A stretch of 7,292 nucleotides of DNA from an archaeon (GTDB taxonomy: Archaea; Asgardarchaeota; Hermodarchaeia; Hermodarchaeales; Hermodarchaeaceae), in the NCBI GenBank assembly GCA_016550425.1, contig JABXGS010000167.1, positions 1-7,292 of the forward strand, written 5' to 3'. How positions within the stretch are numbered: position 1 is the first letter of the stretch; every line of letters starts with the position of its first letter. A program made the position numbers and the translations under genes. This document shows positions 1-6,783 of this stretch, piece after piece. A model generated the notes under the pieces. The model saw only the letters and a program-made list of their open reading frames with translations, made no database searches and was not told the DNA's origin.

Positions 1-2144
1 ATTGAGGTCTTTTTATCATAGAGTTCTCGGTGAATTTTATCAGTGATGTAGGGGCAGATGGGGGCGAGAAGCTTTAGGATAGCGTTGAGAACCTTATGTA
101 GGGTATACCATGCAGCGGCTCGTCCAGCTTCACTCTTCTCGGAATAGGCGCGCCCTTTAACCAGTTCTAGATAATGGCTGGCGAAGAGGTCCCAAGTGAA
201 GGTGCGAAGTTCGCGGGAGGGAATGATGAAATCTAACTTGGTATAGCCTCTCTTTGACTTTTGGATGAGTTGGTTGAGTTCGGAGAGAATCCAATGGTCT
301 GCGGGTTGAAGATCGATGTTTTTGTCAGTAGGTTGAGGAAATCCAGAGATGAATCGTGAGATATTCCAAAGTTTGGTAAGGAAGCGATGGGCACCGGCTA
401 GGCGCCCTTCATTGAATCGAAAATCGGAGCCAAGGGAAGCTTCGAGAGCCCCCCAAAGGCGGAAGGCGTCAGCACCGTATTTGTCAATGAGGGGGTTGGG
501 ATCGATGGTGTTGCCACGGGATTTGCTCATGGCTTCACCTTTTTCATCGAGTCCATGACCACTGATCCAGACATAATGGAAAGCGGGGGCTTGGAAGAGT
601 TGGTAAGTGCGGAGAATCGAGTAGTAGAGCCAGGTTCGGACGATGTCTTTGCCTTGGGGTCGGATGCTGGGGGGAAAGTGTGCCTGAAAGAATTCCTCGT
701 CTTTAGTATAGAAGATGGTGATGAGACCGCTGATTGAAGAATCCATCCAGGTATCTAGGGTTCGGGTTTCTCCTTCAAATTGCTTAGTAGCACCGCATTT
801 CGGACAGCGGTCGATGGGAGGGGCGCTCTTCCAAGGTTGATAGTATGGACCTGGAGGAGGTACGATTATTGCATCGCATTGCTTACAGTACCAAAGGGGA
901 ACTTCAGTGCCATAGTATCGACGTCGACTGATAGGCCAGTCGCGGCTAATGCTATTAATCCAGTCCACCAGTATTTGTTTATTCTTCGGGGGCAAGAAAG
1001 TCATTTGGTCAATTATGATTCGGAGGTCATCGACGTATGGCAACTGCTTCAAATAATATTCAGGCATAGCGATGAATTCGATAGGGTTTCGTGTCCTCCA
1101 ACAGGTGGGGGTCCGATGCATCGTAGTCTCTTCTTTTATTACGAGACCTTTCGCTCTTAGATCTTTTAAGATGGCTTTTCGTCCTTCTCTAACCGTTAGG
1201 CCGTTGTAGGGACCGGTTACTCCTGTGAGCTTTCCATCGTGACCTAGAGCGTTGATGGGTTCTAACTGTAATTCTCGGAATAATCGTACATCTGTATAGT
1301 CACCGTAACTGCAGACCATGACCACACCAGTGCCAAATTCGATACGAGCTTCATGGTGAGGGATTATCGGAACGATTTTGTTGTATAAGGGGGTGCGTGC
1401 TGTTTTTCCGTGTAGGTGTGTATACCGTTCGTCATCAGGATTGACCAGAACGGCAGCACAGGCTGAAAGGAGTTCGGGTCGTGTTGTGGCAATGGGTAAT
1501 ACCTCTTGGGTTTCTTCGATGGTAAATTTCAAAGTTGAAAGTGTGGTTTCGATGTCCTTGTATTCGACTTCAGCATCGGCAATGGTGGTTCCGCATTCGG
1601 GACACCAGTTGTTAGGGCGGTCATCGATGTAGATGAGACCATTGTTGAAAAGCTCGATGAAGGTACGCTGGGTCACTGCACGATATTCAGGACTATCGGT
1701 GCGATACACTTCATCGTCTTTGAAGGAATTACAACTAAGTCCAAGGCGTTGGGCTTGAGTAAGGACGATTTCTTCATTGCGGTCTAAAAATTCGGCACAT
1801 AATTCCAAGAATCGTTGTCGGGGGATTTCGTGCATACTTTTTTTATAGGCTTTTTCGACTTGAACCTCAATCGGTAGTCCGTTTCGATCCAATCCCATGG
1901 GGAAAAGGACTTCATTTCCTTCCATTCTTTTAGTGCGAGCAATCATGTCGATTTGTGCATAATGAATTGAGCCACCCACATGCCAGGGACCGCTAAGATA
2001 CGGTGGTGGCGTGTCAACAGAAAAAATTGGCTTCTTAGTATCTTTTTTGAAAGCGTAAAGTTGCTCTTTGGTCCACAGTTCCAAAATTTCCTCTTCAATC
2101 TGTGGCTTCCAACGTTTTTCTTTTAACAGCATCTCGTGCCCCAT
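1..2144 (-). CDS. valS: Valyl-tRNA synthetase, archaeal type (3' end cut by window edge)
   Basis: Class I aminoacyl-tRNA synthetase that attaches valine to tRNA-Val and edits mischarged threonine; cytoplasmic. I read one uninterrupted frame of 714 codons on the minus strand, leaving the window before the C-terminal anticodon-binding and stem-contact part is complete. Visible in order: the HIGH-type signature as PWHVGG (residues 53-58); a first zinc knuckle CPEC (181-184); the CP1 editing domain with TTRPE (220-224) and GTGVVMVCSYGDYTDV (271-286); paired knuckles CKQC (420-423) and CPKC (447-450); SRDW...SRRRYYG and LDTWMDSS; and the KMSKS loop as AMSKS (538-542), followed by RGN. The start is ATG 2142-2144; TTG 2160-2162 lies in frame upstream, just after a stop at 2169-2171, and a second ATG lies at 2130-2132. 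No strong ribosome site picks between them. Isoleucine codons shift strongly to ATC in the 3' half, unlike the neighbours. The family is certain; the exact start is not. Confidence 0.95.
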   Translation of the reverse strand, partial: MGHEMLLKEKRWKPQIEEEILELWTKEQLYAFKKDTKKPIFSVDTPPPYLSGPWHVGGSIHYAQIDMIARTKRMEGNEVLFPMGLDRNGLPIEVQVEKAYKKSMHEIPRQRFLELCAEFLDRNEEIVLTQAQRLGLSCNSFKDDEVYRTDSPEYRAVTQRTFIELFNNGLIYIDDRPNNWCPECGTTIADAEVEYKDIETTLSTLKFTIEETQEVLPIATTRPELLSACAAVLVNPDDERYTHLHGKTARTPLYNKIVPIIPHHEARIEFGTGVVMVCSYGDYTDVRLFRELQLEPINALGHDGKLTGVTGPYNGLTVREGRKAILKDLRAKGLVIKEETTMHRTPTCWRTRNPIEFIAMPEYYLKQLPYVDDLRIIIDQMTFLPPKNKQILVDWINSISRDWPISRRRYYGTEVPLWYCKQCDAIIVPPPGPYYQPWKSAPPIDRCPKCGATKQFEGETRTLDTWMDSSISGLITIFYTKDEEFFQAHFPPSIRPQGKDIVRTWLYYSILRTYQLFQAPAFHYVWISGHGLDEKGEAMSKSRGNTIDPNPLIDKYGADAFRLWGALEASLGSDFRFNEGRLAGAHRFLTKLWNISRFISGFPQPTDKNIDLQPADHWILSELNQLIQKSKRGYTKLDFIIPSRELRTFTWDLFASHYLELVKGRAYSEKSEAGRAAAWYTLHKVLNAILKLLAPICPYITDKIHRELYDKKTS

Positions 2145-2269
2145 TTTTTCCAACTTCTTCAATACAGATCAGTTGAGGAATGAACTATGGCTTCAGAATG
2201 ACTTTTTTCATTTCATTAGGAAACGGCATTCTTTCGCTTGCTAAAAAGGCTTTCTCCAAGTATTGTTGC
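2145..2269 (-). promoter_or_regulatory. Gap between the aRF1 gene and valS, probably holding the valS promoter
   Basis: These 125 bases hold no ORF of note. On the minus strand they begin with a GCC-plus-oligo-T motif just after the aRF1 stop and end at the valS start. A promoter for valS would be expected because the gap is long for an archaeal operon, but I cannot point to a clear TATA box or BRE. A small perfect inverted repeat (AATGA at 2197-2201, TCATT at 2208-2212, six-base spacer) sits in the middle. It is short and AT-rich enough to be chance. Confidence 0.3.
2241..2250 (-). terminator. Candidate oligo-T terminator of the aRF1 gene
   Basis: Read on the minus strand, the segment is GCCTTTTTAG, beginning about 20 bases past the TAG stop of the release factor gene. 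Archaeal RNA polymerase can terminate on a run of five or more T without a hairpin, and no stem precedes this one. The run is only five T, so termination may be partial and some read-through into valS is possible. Confidence 0.35.
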
Positions 2270-3529
2270 CTATGTTTGCTCTGACCAACGAAGAATCGCA
2301 GCAATACCTCGAAAGGAGCTTAAGAGCTGTTTACCTTCTTCTGTCTCTGGAGAGATGATTTCAATTGTAGCTCCTGTTTCCTTTGCAGCTTCCTCAAGTT
2401 CCTCAATGATGTCTTGGGCTTCGACAATCTGTAGAGACTGATTTTGACACTTTTCGCATTGTTGCGATTCCAATTTATTTTCTAGTTTGACAATATCCTC
2501 TGGAGCAAGGGTCTTTTCAGTTTTATACCCACAAGAACTGCACTCTACAGTGATACGGGAATAGTCAATTCCTTCTGATACAAGAAGGACTTCAACGGCA
2601 CCTCGGTCAAGGGCCTCACGAACCTGTTTCTCACCATAAGTGGCAAGACCGGTATCTCTGGCGAGTTCACTTAGAAATTGTTGAACAAGCCGCTTTTCCT
2701 CGATTAGCCGTTGGTTTCGAAGAATATCTTCTGATTTTTCAACCAAAGCCCGGATTCCTTCTTCACCTGAATATGCGGTATCAAGAACAGCTAATACCTT
2801 TTCACTCAAAGGTGGTTTAAGATAGCCTTTGTCTGTAAAGGTTTCTTTGGTAAAGCCTGGTCCACCAATGATGATGCCCTTTAAATCCGGTACTTCTTCG
2901 AAGAATTCCCGGGTTAATTCTCCGGAACGGGTTAGAAACTCATGAGCAGCCTGCTCAATTAAACGTTCAAATCGTCGCTGGCTTTGTCCACCCGCCCGAT
3001 GTTTTCCCATTATTCCAGATTTCACGGTTTTTATTATATCTAAACTAGTTCCTCTAAGTAACGCCCAAGAGGCCGCACTGCGATCGATTGAGATTAACCC
3101 ATAACTCTCCTTAGGTGAGAGCATATCACGAAGTGGGTCCAACCAGAACTCAGCTGCACACCGATAAATGTAAACGTTTACTTGTTCAGGAGGTTCTATA
3201 AGGTAAATTTCCATTTTTTCGCTTCCAGGAGCACCATGTGGAATCGCCCCTGCAAAGACTGCTAGACCATTTGGTGGAGGGGTGGGAATGATTTTGAGCC
3301 GTTGAATTACCGTCTGAATTGCATCCATTACGTTTTTGCGTGTTGATTTCGACTTGATATTGCTTGCTGTACCATATTCATTACGGAGTGTTCCTAGCAC
3401 ATCGCTCATCTGTCGGTCGGGGGGAATGTAGAGAGTAATCAATTCAGTGTGAAGCCCCTTTTTCCGATCGAGCATTTCCACTACCTTCTTGAGCTTGAAC
3501 CGCTGAAATGATTCACTGGTAGTAGACAT
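2270..3529 (-). CDS. prf1: Peptide chain release factor aRF1 (archaeal release factor subunit 1)
   Basis: Recognises all three stop codons in the ribosomal A site and triggers release of the nascent peptide, working with the EF-Tu-like GTPase aEF1A and with ABCE1 in recycling. The protein is 419 residues, the usual aRF1 size. The N domain carries TASNIKS (54-60) and the YxCxxxF stop-reading motif as YRCAAEF (122-128). The M domain carries the catalytic GGQ (180-182) in the context KHRAGGQSQRRF. The C domain has an intact zinc minidomain with C330, C333, C358 and C361, typical of archaeal rather than eukaryotic members. The start is ATG 3527-3529 because GGGAG at 3539-3543 lies nine bases upstream; a TTG ten codons further up (3557-3559) would place that ribosome site inside the gene. 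The stop is TAG. It is transcribed divergently from pyrH. Confidence 0.96.
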   Translation of the reverse strand: MSTTSESFQRFKLKKVVEMLDRKKGLHTELITLYIPPDRQMSDVLGTLRNEYGTASNIKSKSTRKNVMDAIQTVIQRLKIIPTPPPNGLAVFAGAIPHGAPGSEKMEIYLIEPPEQVNVYIYRCAAEFWLDPLRDMLSPKESYGLISIDRSAASWALLRGTSLDIIKTVKSGIMGKHRAGGQSQRRFERLIEQAAHEFLTRSGELTREFFEEVPDLKGIIIGGPGFTKETFTDKGYLKPPLSEKVLAVLDTAYSGEEGIRALVEKSEDILRNQRLIEEKRLVQQFLSELARDTGLATYGEKQVREALDRGAVEVLLVSEGIDYSRITVECSSCGYKTEKTLAPEDIVKLENKLESQQCEKCQNQSLQIVEAQDIIEELEEAAKETGATIEIISPETEEGKQLLSSFRGIAAILRWSEQT

Positions 3530-3639
3530 GAAGATCAACTCCCTGTTCGCATAAAGCAAAAAGGCATGGATGCGTCATTAAGTGCGAGCAGCAACCGTTA
3601 AAGGTTATGATAAACTTTTCGAACTACAAAGGTGTTGAC
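3530..3639. promoter_or_regulatory. Divergent promoter region between the aRF1 gene and pyrH
   Basis: A 110-bp gap between two genes that point away from each other must hold both promoters. On the minus strand, two AT-rich stretches, CTTAATGA (about 3574-3581) and GCTTTATG (about 3550-3557), are candidate TATA boxes for aRF1, followed by the ribosome site GGGAG at 3539-3543. On the plus strand, TTATGATAAAC (about 3605-3615) is the best TATA-like stretch for pyrH, and GGTG at 3631-3634 is its ribosome site, five bases before ATG. None of the TATA assignments is strong. Confidence 0.45.
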
Positions 3640-4329
3640 ATGAAGTTTGTCTTAAAAATTGGTGGGTCTCTCCTCTTTGATAGTGAACAAAATCTCAATA
3701 TGGATCACTTCAGTAAGATGGCAGAAGTCATTCAGCAACTAAAACACGAAGAACATGAACTAATTGTTGTAGTTGGTGGAGGAGTTTTGGCGAAGAAATT
3801 AGTTGAAAAGGGTAAGACTCTTGGGGCTAATCGCGATGCATTGGATCAGTTGGGTATCGCTGCAACTTGGGTTTGTGCACAGCTAATGATTGCCTCATTA
3901 GAGGAGAATACCTATCCCAGTCCCATTATGACAGAGGAGCAATTAACAAGTTTAATAGACTCAAATAAATTACTCGTATTGGGTGGGCTTCAACCAGGAC
4001 AATCAACCAACGCTGTTGCGGCGACGGTCGCTGAAATAATAGGAGCCGAGGTCTTAGTTAACGTAACCGATGTTGATGGGGTCTACGATCACGATCCTAA
4101 ACAATCGTCTAAAGCCAAGCTTCTTTCTAAAATTACATTAAACGAATTACGAGTTATTGTATCTTCCTTAGCTAATGAACCGGGTTCTTACCCTCTGTTC
4201 GATAAACGTGCATTGGATATCATTGAACGTGCTGGGGTTGAAATCTGGTTTGTTAATGGAAGTAATCCCCAAAACATACTTCATGCAATAAATGATGGCA
4301 AAATTGGAACCCGTGTAACCATTTCCTAA
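3640..4329 (+). CDS. pyrH: UMP kinase (uridylate kinase), archaeal type
   Basis: Phosphorylates UMP to UDP with ATP in pyrimidine nucleotide synthesis; cytosolic amino-acid-kinase fold, usually a hexamer. From ATG 3640 the protein is 229 residues, close to the usual archaeal length. The phosphate-binding KIGGS lies at residues 6-10 and the glycine turn VVVGGG at 43-48. GGLQPGQSTNAVAA (115-128) is the UMP-kinase nucleotide-monophosphate segment, and NVTDVDGVYDHDPK (141-154) is the ATP-site signature of the fold. The GGxxPGQST segment and the short length argue against isopentenyl phosphate kinase or carbamate kinase. An in-frame codon at 3607 would add 11 residues, but GGTG at 3631-3634 with five-base spacing supports 3640. 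The stop is TAA, and an oligo-T run follows within 30 bases, so it is probably monocistronic. Confidence 0.92.
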   Translation: MKFVLKIGGSLLFDSEQNLNMDHFSKMAEVIQQLKHEEHELIVVVGGGVLAKKLVEKGKTLGANRDALDQLGIAATWVCAQLMIASLEENTYPSPIMTEEQLTSLIDSNKLLVLGGLQPGQSTNAVAATVAEIIGAEVLVNVTDVDGVYDHDPKQSSKAKLLSKITLNELRVIVSSLANEPGSYPLFDKRALDIIERAGVEIWFVNGSNPQNILHAINDGKIGTRVTIS

Positions 4330-4340
4330 CCCCCTCTTAA

Positions 4341-4356
4341 GCCCAAAATTTTTTTG
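4341..4356 (+). terminator. Oligo-T terminator after pyrH
   Basis: Seven consecutive T (4349-4355) start 20 bases after the pyrH stop, preceded by GCCCAAAA. This fits hairpin-independent archaeal termination on a T tract. It separates pyrH from the next gene, which then needs its own promoter. Confidence 0.5.
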
Positions 4357-4360
4357 GAGA

Positions 4361-4374
4361 TAAGTTTTATTTCC
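4361..4374 (+). promoter_or_regulatory. Candidate TATA-box region for the small winged-helix gene
   Basis: AGTTTTATTTC within this stretch follows the pyrH terminator and lies about 65 bases before the ATG at 4435. A TATA box here would place the transcript start near 4394, giving a leader of about 40 bases that contains the hairpin at 4402-4420. This is inferred from spacing and AT content only. Confidence 0.3.
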
Positions 4375-4401
4375 TAAAGGCACCTCTGTATTGATAACTG
4401 G

Positions 4402-4422
4402 TTCCCGTTTTGAGCGGGGAGG
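4402..4422 (+). promoter_or_regulatory. Possible hairpin covering the ribosome binding site of the winged-helix gene
   Basis: TTCCCG (4402-4407) can pair with CGGGGA (4415-4420) across a seven-base loop, giving six pairs (one G-U) of which four are G-C. The 3' arm is most of the strong Shine-Dalgarno-like run GGGGAGG (4416-4422). In RNA the stem would hide the site used by the gene starting at 4435. The same dyad in DNA could instead be an operator for the encoded winged-helix protein. Neither role is proved. Confidence 0.35.
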
Positions 4423-4434
4423 TTGGCTACATCA

Positions 4435-4722
4435 ATGGGTCGGCTAAAAGAGTTATTTGGGGATACTCCTCAGGTCCGTTTATTAGAGGTGCTTATCGAA
4501 CAGAAAGATACCACCATGCACCTTTCGATGTTAGCCCGTCGTGCGAACGTGTCAGTTTCTTCAGTGGAACGCTGTCTACTCCCGCTCATTAAGGCAGGTA
4601 TTGTCTCGGATATTCGATTCTTTCGAAGACGTCGAATTCTTCATCTTAACCCCAAGCATCCTGTAGCGCAATTATTAGTTAATTTCGTTCAAGAAATGCA
4701 AAATGATTGGGACTCTCGATAA
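4435..4722 (+). CDS. Small winged-helix DNA-binding protein, putative transcription regulator
   Basis: A 95-residue protein that is almost entirely one winged helix-turn-helix. After the opening GRLKELFGDTPQ comes helix 1 (about residues 13-24), then MHLSMLARRANVSVSSVERC (about 28-47), where LARRANVS looks like helix 2 and the turn and SVSSVERCLLPLIKAG like the recognition helix. The wing is very basic (RFFRRRRILHLN). The tail HPVAQLLVNFVQEM is a helix that could dimerise. The pattern resembles small archaeal MarR/ArsR-like regulators with an LFGNTPQ-type opening; the target is unknown. Start choice: TTG 4423 would add four residues, but the GGGGAGG run (4416-4422) directly abuts it, whereas ATG 4435 sits 12 bases beyond, so the ATG is preferred although the spacing is slightly long. 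It converges on gcvT with 16 bases between stops. Confidence 0.75.
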   Translation: MGRLKELFGDTPQVRLLEVLIEQKDTTMHLSMLARRANVSVSSVERCLLPLIKAGIVSDIRFFRRRRILHLNPKHPVAQLLVNFVQEMQNDWDSR

Positions 4723-4740
4723 ACAGATTCTAATTATTTT
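4723..4740. terminator. Tight convergent junction between the winged-helix gene and gcvT
   Basis: The two stop codons face each other with only 16 bases between them. The sequence is AT-rich and ends in TTTT on the plus strand; there is no long T run on the minus strand and no hairpin. Transcripts from both sides probably overlap at their 3' ends. Confidence 0.25.
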
Positions 4741-5878
4741 AAACTTCTGCGAGTTTTTTAATTCGTCCAAGCAGTTTCTTAGGGTGAAAAATTTCAGCCC
4801 ACCGTAGTTTCTTTCCAATTTCAATATTTACGAGTGTCTCTGTTTTTCGAAATTGGCGTTGAACATATCCTAAGGCAATTCCTTTTCGAATCATCGGGGA
4901 AATTGAACCGCTCGTAATTTCTCCGATTACTTCACCTTTTGCATAAATTGCGTTCCCTGTGCGTGGAATCCCTTTCCCAAGCATAATTAGCCCCACTCGT
5001 AGTCGCTGAGCTTTTTCCCGTTTCTCGACGACTAGTGCGTCTTTACCAATGAAATGTTCTTTCTTCAAATTAACTATAAACCCGATTCGAGCTTGGTACG
5101 GGCTTGTCTCCTCGTTGATATCATTACCGTAAAGAACCATACCCGCTTCTAATCGTAACGTATCACGCGCAGCTAATCCGACAGGGACAACTCCGTCAGA
5201 TTTCCCTTCTCTAAGTATGCTTTCCCAAAGCTGAATCGCTTTACTGCGTTCCTTTGGTTTAATATCGATCTGGGCAATCTCAAACCCGTCTTCACCCGTG
5301 TAACCACTGCGTGTGGCAATGGCTTCAAAGCCATCAAGTTTTGTCTGAATAGCATTAAAACGCGGAACAGACGATAGATCTTCTGATGACAACTTCTGTA
5401 AGATCTTTACAGCTTTGGGACCCTGCAATGCAAACATAGGTGTATTATCAGAAATGTTTGAGATATTCACTTCAAAGTCGGTACTATGTTTTTTCATCCA
5501 AGCAAAGTCTTTCTTACGATTAGCGCCATTTACAACCATGTAATACTTCGAATCTGCCAGACGGAATATGAAAAGATCATCAACGATACCTCCATCCTCG
5601 GTACAGAAAGCGCTGTAAGTTCCGGCTCCCTGGTCTAATCTTTGAATTCGTGTAGGTAAGAGATTCTCACAATACTCGGTTGCTTCTGGACCGGTAATCA
5701 TGGCTCGGCCCATATGGGTCACATCAAAAAGGCCAGCTGCATTTCGGGTGGAAAGGTGTTCAGGGACTGCAGCCTGGTACCACAAAGGCATATGAAAACC
5801 GGCAAATGGTGCCATCTTAGCACCATTCTCGACATGCCATTTGTGTAAATGTGTTTTCAGTAATTGAGAGCCTGTCAT
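4739..5878 (-). CDS. gcvT: Aminomethyltransferase, glycine cleavage system T protein
   Basis: Takes the aminomethyl group carried on lipoylated H protein, releases ammonia and passes the carbon to a tetrahydropterin as the methylene form; cytosolic. The protein is 379 residues, usual for GcvT. Visible: the N-terminal WHVENGAKMAPFAGFHMPLWY, RNAAGLFDVTHMGR (45-58), the catalytic aspartate in EDGGIVDDL (D100), VVNGANRKKDFAW, SGYTGEDGFEI, ARDTLRLEAGMVLYG, and the C-terminal GEITSGSISP...IALGYV. The family's key positions are present, so it looks functional, and its length and motifs fit GcvT better than sarcosine or dimethylglycine dehydrogenase fusions. An in-frame ATG at 5891-5893 would add five residues, but GGATG at 5887-5891 is a plausible ribosome site for ATG 5876-5878. 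No gcvH, gcvP or lpd lies in the window. It is divergent from the dihydropteroate synthase-like gene. Confidence 0.94.
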   Translation of the reverse strand: MTGSQLLKTHLHKWHVENGAKMAPFAGFHMPLWYQAAVPEHLSTRNAAGLFDVTHMGRAMITGPEATEYCENLLPTRIQRLDQGAGTYSAFCTEDGGIVDDLFIFRLADSKYYMVVNGANRKKDFAWMKKHSTDFEVNISNISDNTPMFALQGPKAVKILQKLSSEDLSSVPRFNAIQTKLDGFEAIATRSGYTGEDGFEIAQIDIKPKERSKAIQLWESILREGKSDGVVPVGLAARDTLRLEAGMVLYGNDINEETSPYQARIGFIVNLKKEHFIGKDALVVEKREKAQRLRVGLIMLGKGIPRTGNAIYAKGEVIGEITSGSISPMIRKGIALGYVQRQFRKTETLVNIEIGKKLRWAEIFHPKKLLGRIKKLAEV

Positions 5879-5945
5879 TATGATGACATCCATGCAACGG
5901 TCGATTTCTTATTTAGCAAGTGGCATTAAGTTTTCGGTGACATAC
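5879..5945. promoter_or_regulatory. Shared divergent promoter region of gcvT and the dihydropteroate synthase-like gene
   Basis: Only 67 bp separate the two start codons. The most AT-rich core, CTTATTTAG (5908-5916), reads CTAAATAAG on the other strand and lies almost exactly midway, so it could act as a TATA-like element for either direction; transcripts starting about 26 bases away would have very short leaders. The ribosome site GGTGA at 5936-5940 serves the plus-strand gene. A single small region controlling both genes would couple their expression. No operator repeat is evident. Confidence 0.4.
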
Positions 5946-6782
5946 ATGCCCGATATTCGATCTCGACTTGGCAACGTAATTGTTGGTGATAATTATCCTG
6001 TCGCAGTTATGGGTGTCATTAACTTGGACCCTCAATCCTTCTATGAAAAATCATATTATCCGTCTGTTCAAGAAGCAATGAAAGCCGCTGAAAGAATGAT
6101 CGAGGAAGGAGTCGATATTATAGATATTGGGGGTGTATCATCTGCCCCAGGTGCTTCCTCAGTCTCTTCTGAAGAAGAAACAAAGCGTATTCAGTCTGTG
6201 GTCAAGCGTATTTCTCAACACTGGAATATTCCTGTGTCTATCGATACACAGCGTTCGCAGGTGGCAAAGGTTGCGCTATCAAAAGGAGCTACAATAGTTA
6301 ACGATGTATCAGGTCTGAAATATGATTCTTCGATGGCAGCGGTCATTAAGGAGGCAGGGGCCGGCTGCGTCATCATGGCCACTAATTCGTTGCCGGGTGA
6401 TCAAAAGACAATTCCTGAAATTATTTCTGCGTTGCAAACAAGTCTTCGAATTGCTGAAATCAACGAAATTTCGAAGGACTTAATCGTTGTTGATCCGGGA
6501 TTAGGATTTGGGAAACCAGTAGAATGTGATTTACAAATTATTCGAAACCTCAAAGCTTTTCGGGTTCTCAACAAGCCAATCCTACTTGGTGTTTCACGGA
6601 AAAGTTTCATTGGGCAGGTGCTAGGGTATGAATCGGCGACTAATCGTCTTTTTGGTACACTTGCTTCTGCAACGGTTTCCATCCTTGAAGGTGTCCATAT
6701 CCTTCGGGCACACGATATAAGAGCAAATAAAGATTGCATAAAGATGGTTGCGGCGCTTAAATCGTTTCGTGAGTGTGAGTAA
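5946..6782 (+). CDS. Dihydropteroate synthase-like enzyme, archaeal (probable methanopterin-type) form
   Basis: Joins a hydroxymethyl-dihydropterin diphosphate to an arylamine in folate or methanopterin synthesis; TIM-barrel, cytosolic. The protein is 278 residues. Pterin-side motifs are kept: D100 in VSIDT, NDVSG (119-123), DPGLGFGK (183-190), LLGVSRKSFIG (213-223) and RAHD (254-257), plus GTLA. Loop 1, normally NVTPDSFSDGG, reads NLDPQSFYEKS (26-36). Loop 2, normally GGESTRPG, reads GGVSSAPG (62-69), and the usual HMRG-type stretch reads MATNSLPG (144-151). These changes are on the arylamine and pyrophosphate side. From memory, archaeal homologues share such loops; they suit 4-(ribofuranosyl)aminobenzene 5'-phosphate rather than p-aminobenzoate. 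An in-frame ATG at 5880 would run into the gcvT promoter; GGTGA at 5936-5940, five bases before ATG 5946, fixes the start. The next gene begins one base after its TAA. Function is inferred, not certain. Confidence 0.85.
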   Translation: MPDIRSRLGNVIVGDNYPVAVMGVINLDPQSFYEKSYYPSVQEAMKAAERMIEEGVDIIDIGGVSSAPGASSVSSEEETKRIQSVVKRISQHWNIPVSIDTQRSQVAKVALSKGATIVNDVSGLKYDSSMAAVIKEAGAGCVIMATNSLPGDQKTIPEIISALQTSLRIAEINEISKDLIVVDPGLGFGKPVECDLQIIRNLKAFRVLNKPILLGVSRKSFIGQVLGYESATNRLFGTLASATVSILEGVHILRAHDIRANKDCIKMVAALKSFRECE

Positions 6783-6783
6783 A

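Noticed and set aside
780..1160. A 126-codon open frame on the plus strand, with other plus-strand frames at 349-558, 555-737 and 1378-1632
   Set aside because: All lie antisense inside the unbroken valS coding frame, which carries every expected ValRS motif; their translations show no recognisable domain.
2197..2212. Small inverted repeat AATGA/TCATT with a T-rich loop in the aRF1-valS gap
   Set aside because: Five A/T-rich pairs only; on the plus strand it would end no gene, and such a repeat is expected by chance in this composition.
2238..2441. Plus-strand open frame of 67 codons over the end of the release factor gene
   Set aside because: Antisense shadow of the aRF1 zinc minidomain region; low-complexity serine-rich translation and no ribosome site noted.
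4168..4383. Minus-strand 71-codon frame over the 3' end of pyrH
   Set aside because: Antisense to the conserved C-terminal part of UMP kinase; nothing supports it as a gene.
4410..4592. A 60-codon plus-strand frame overlapping the winged-helix gene in another frame
   Set aside because: Starts with TTG inside the leader hairpin, ends within the winged-helix gene, and its product has no pattern, whereas the competing frame gives a clear winged helix.
5173..5355. Minus-strand 60-codon frame inside gcvT in another frame
   Set aside because: Wholly inside the correct gcvT frame on the same strand, with no ribosome site noted or family resemblance.
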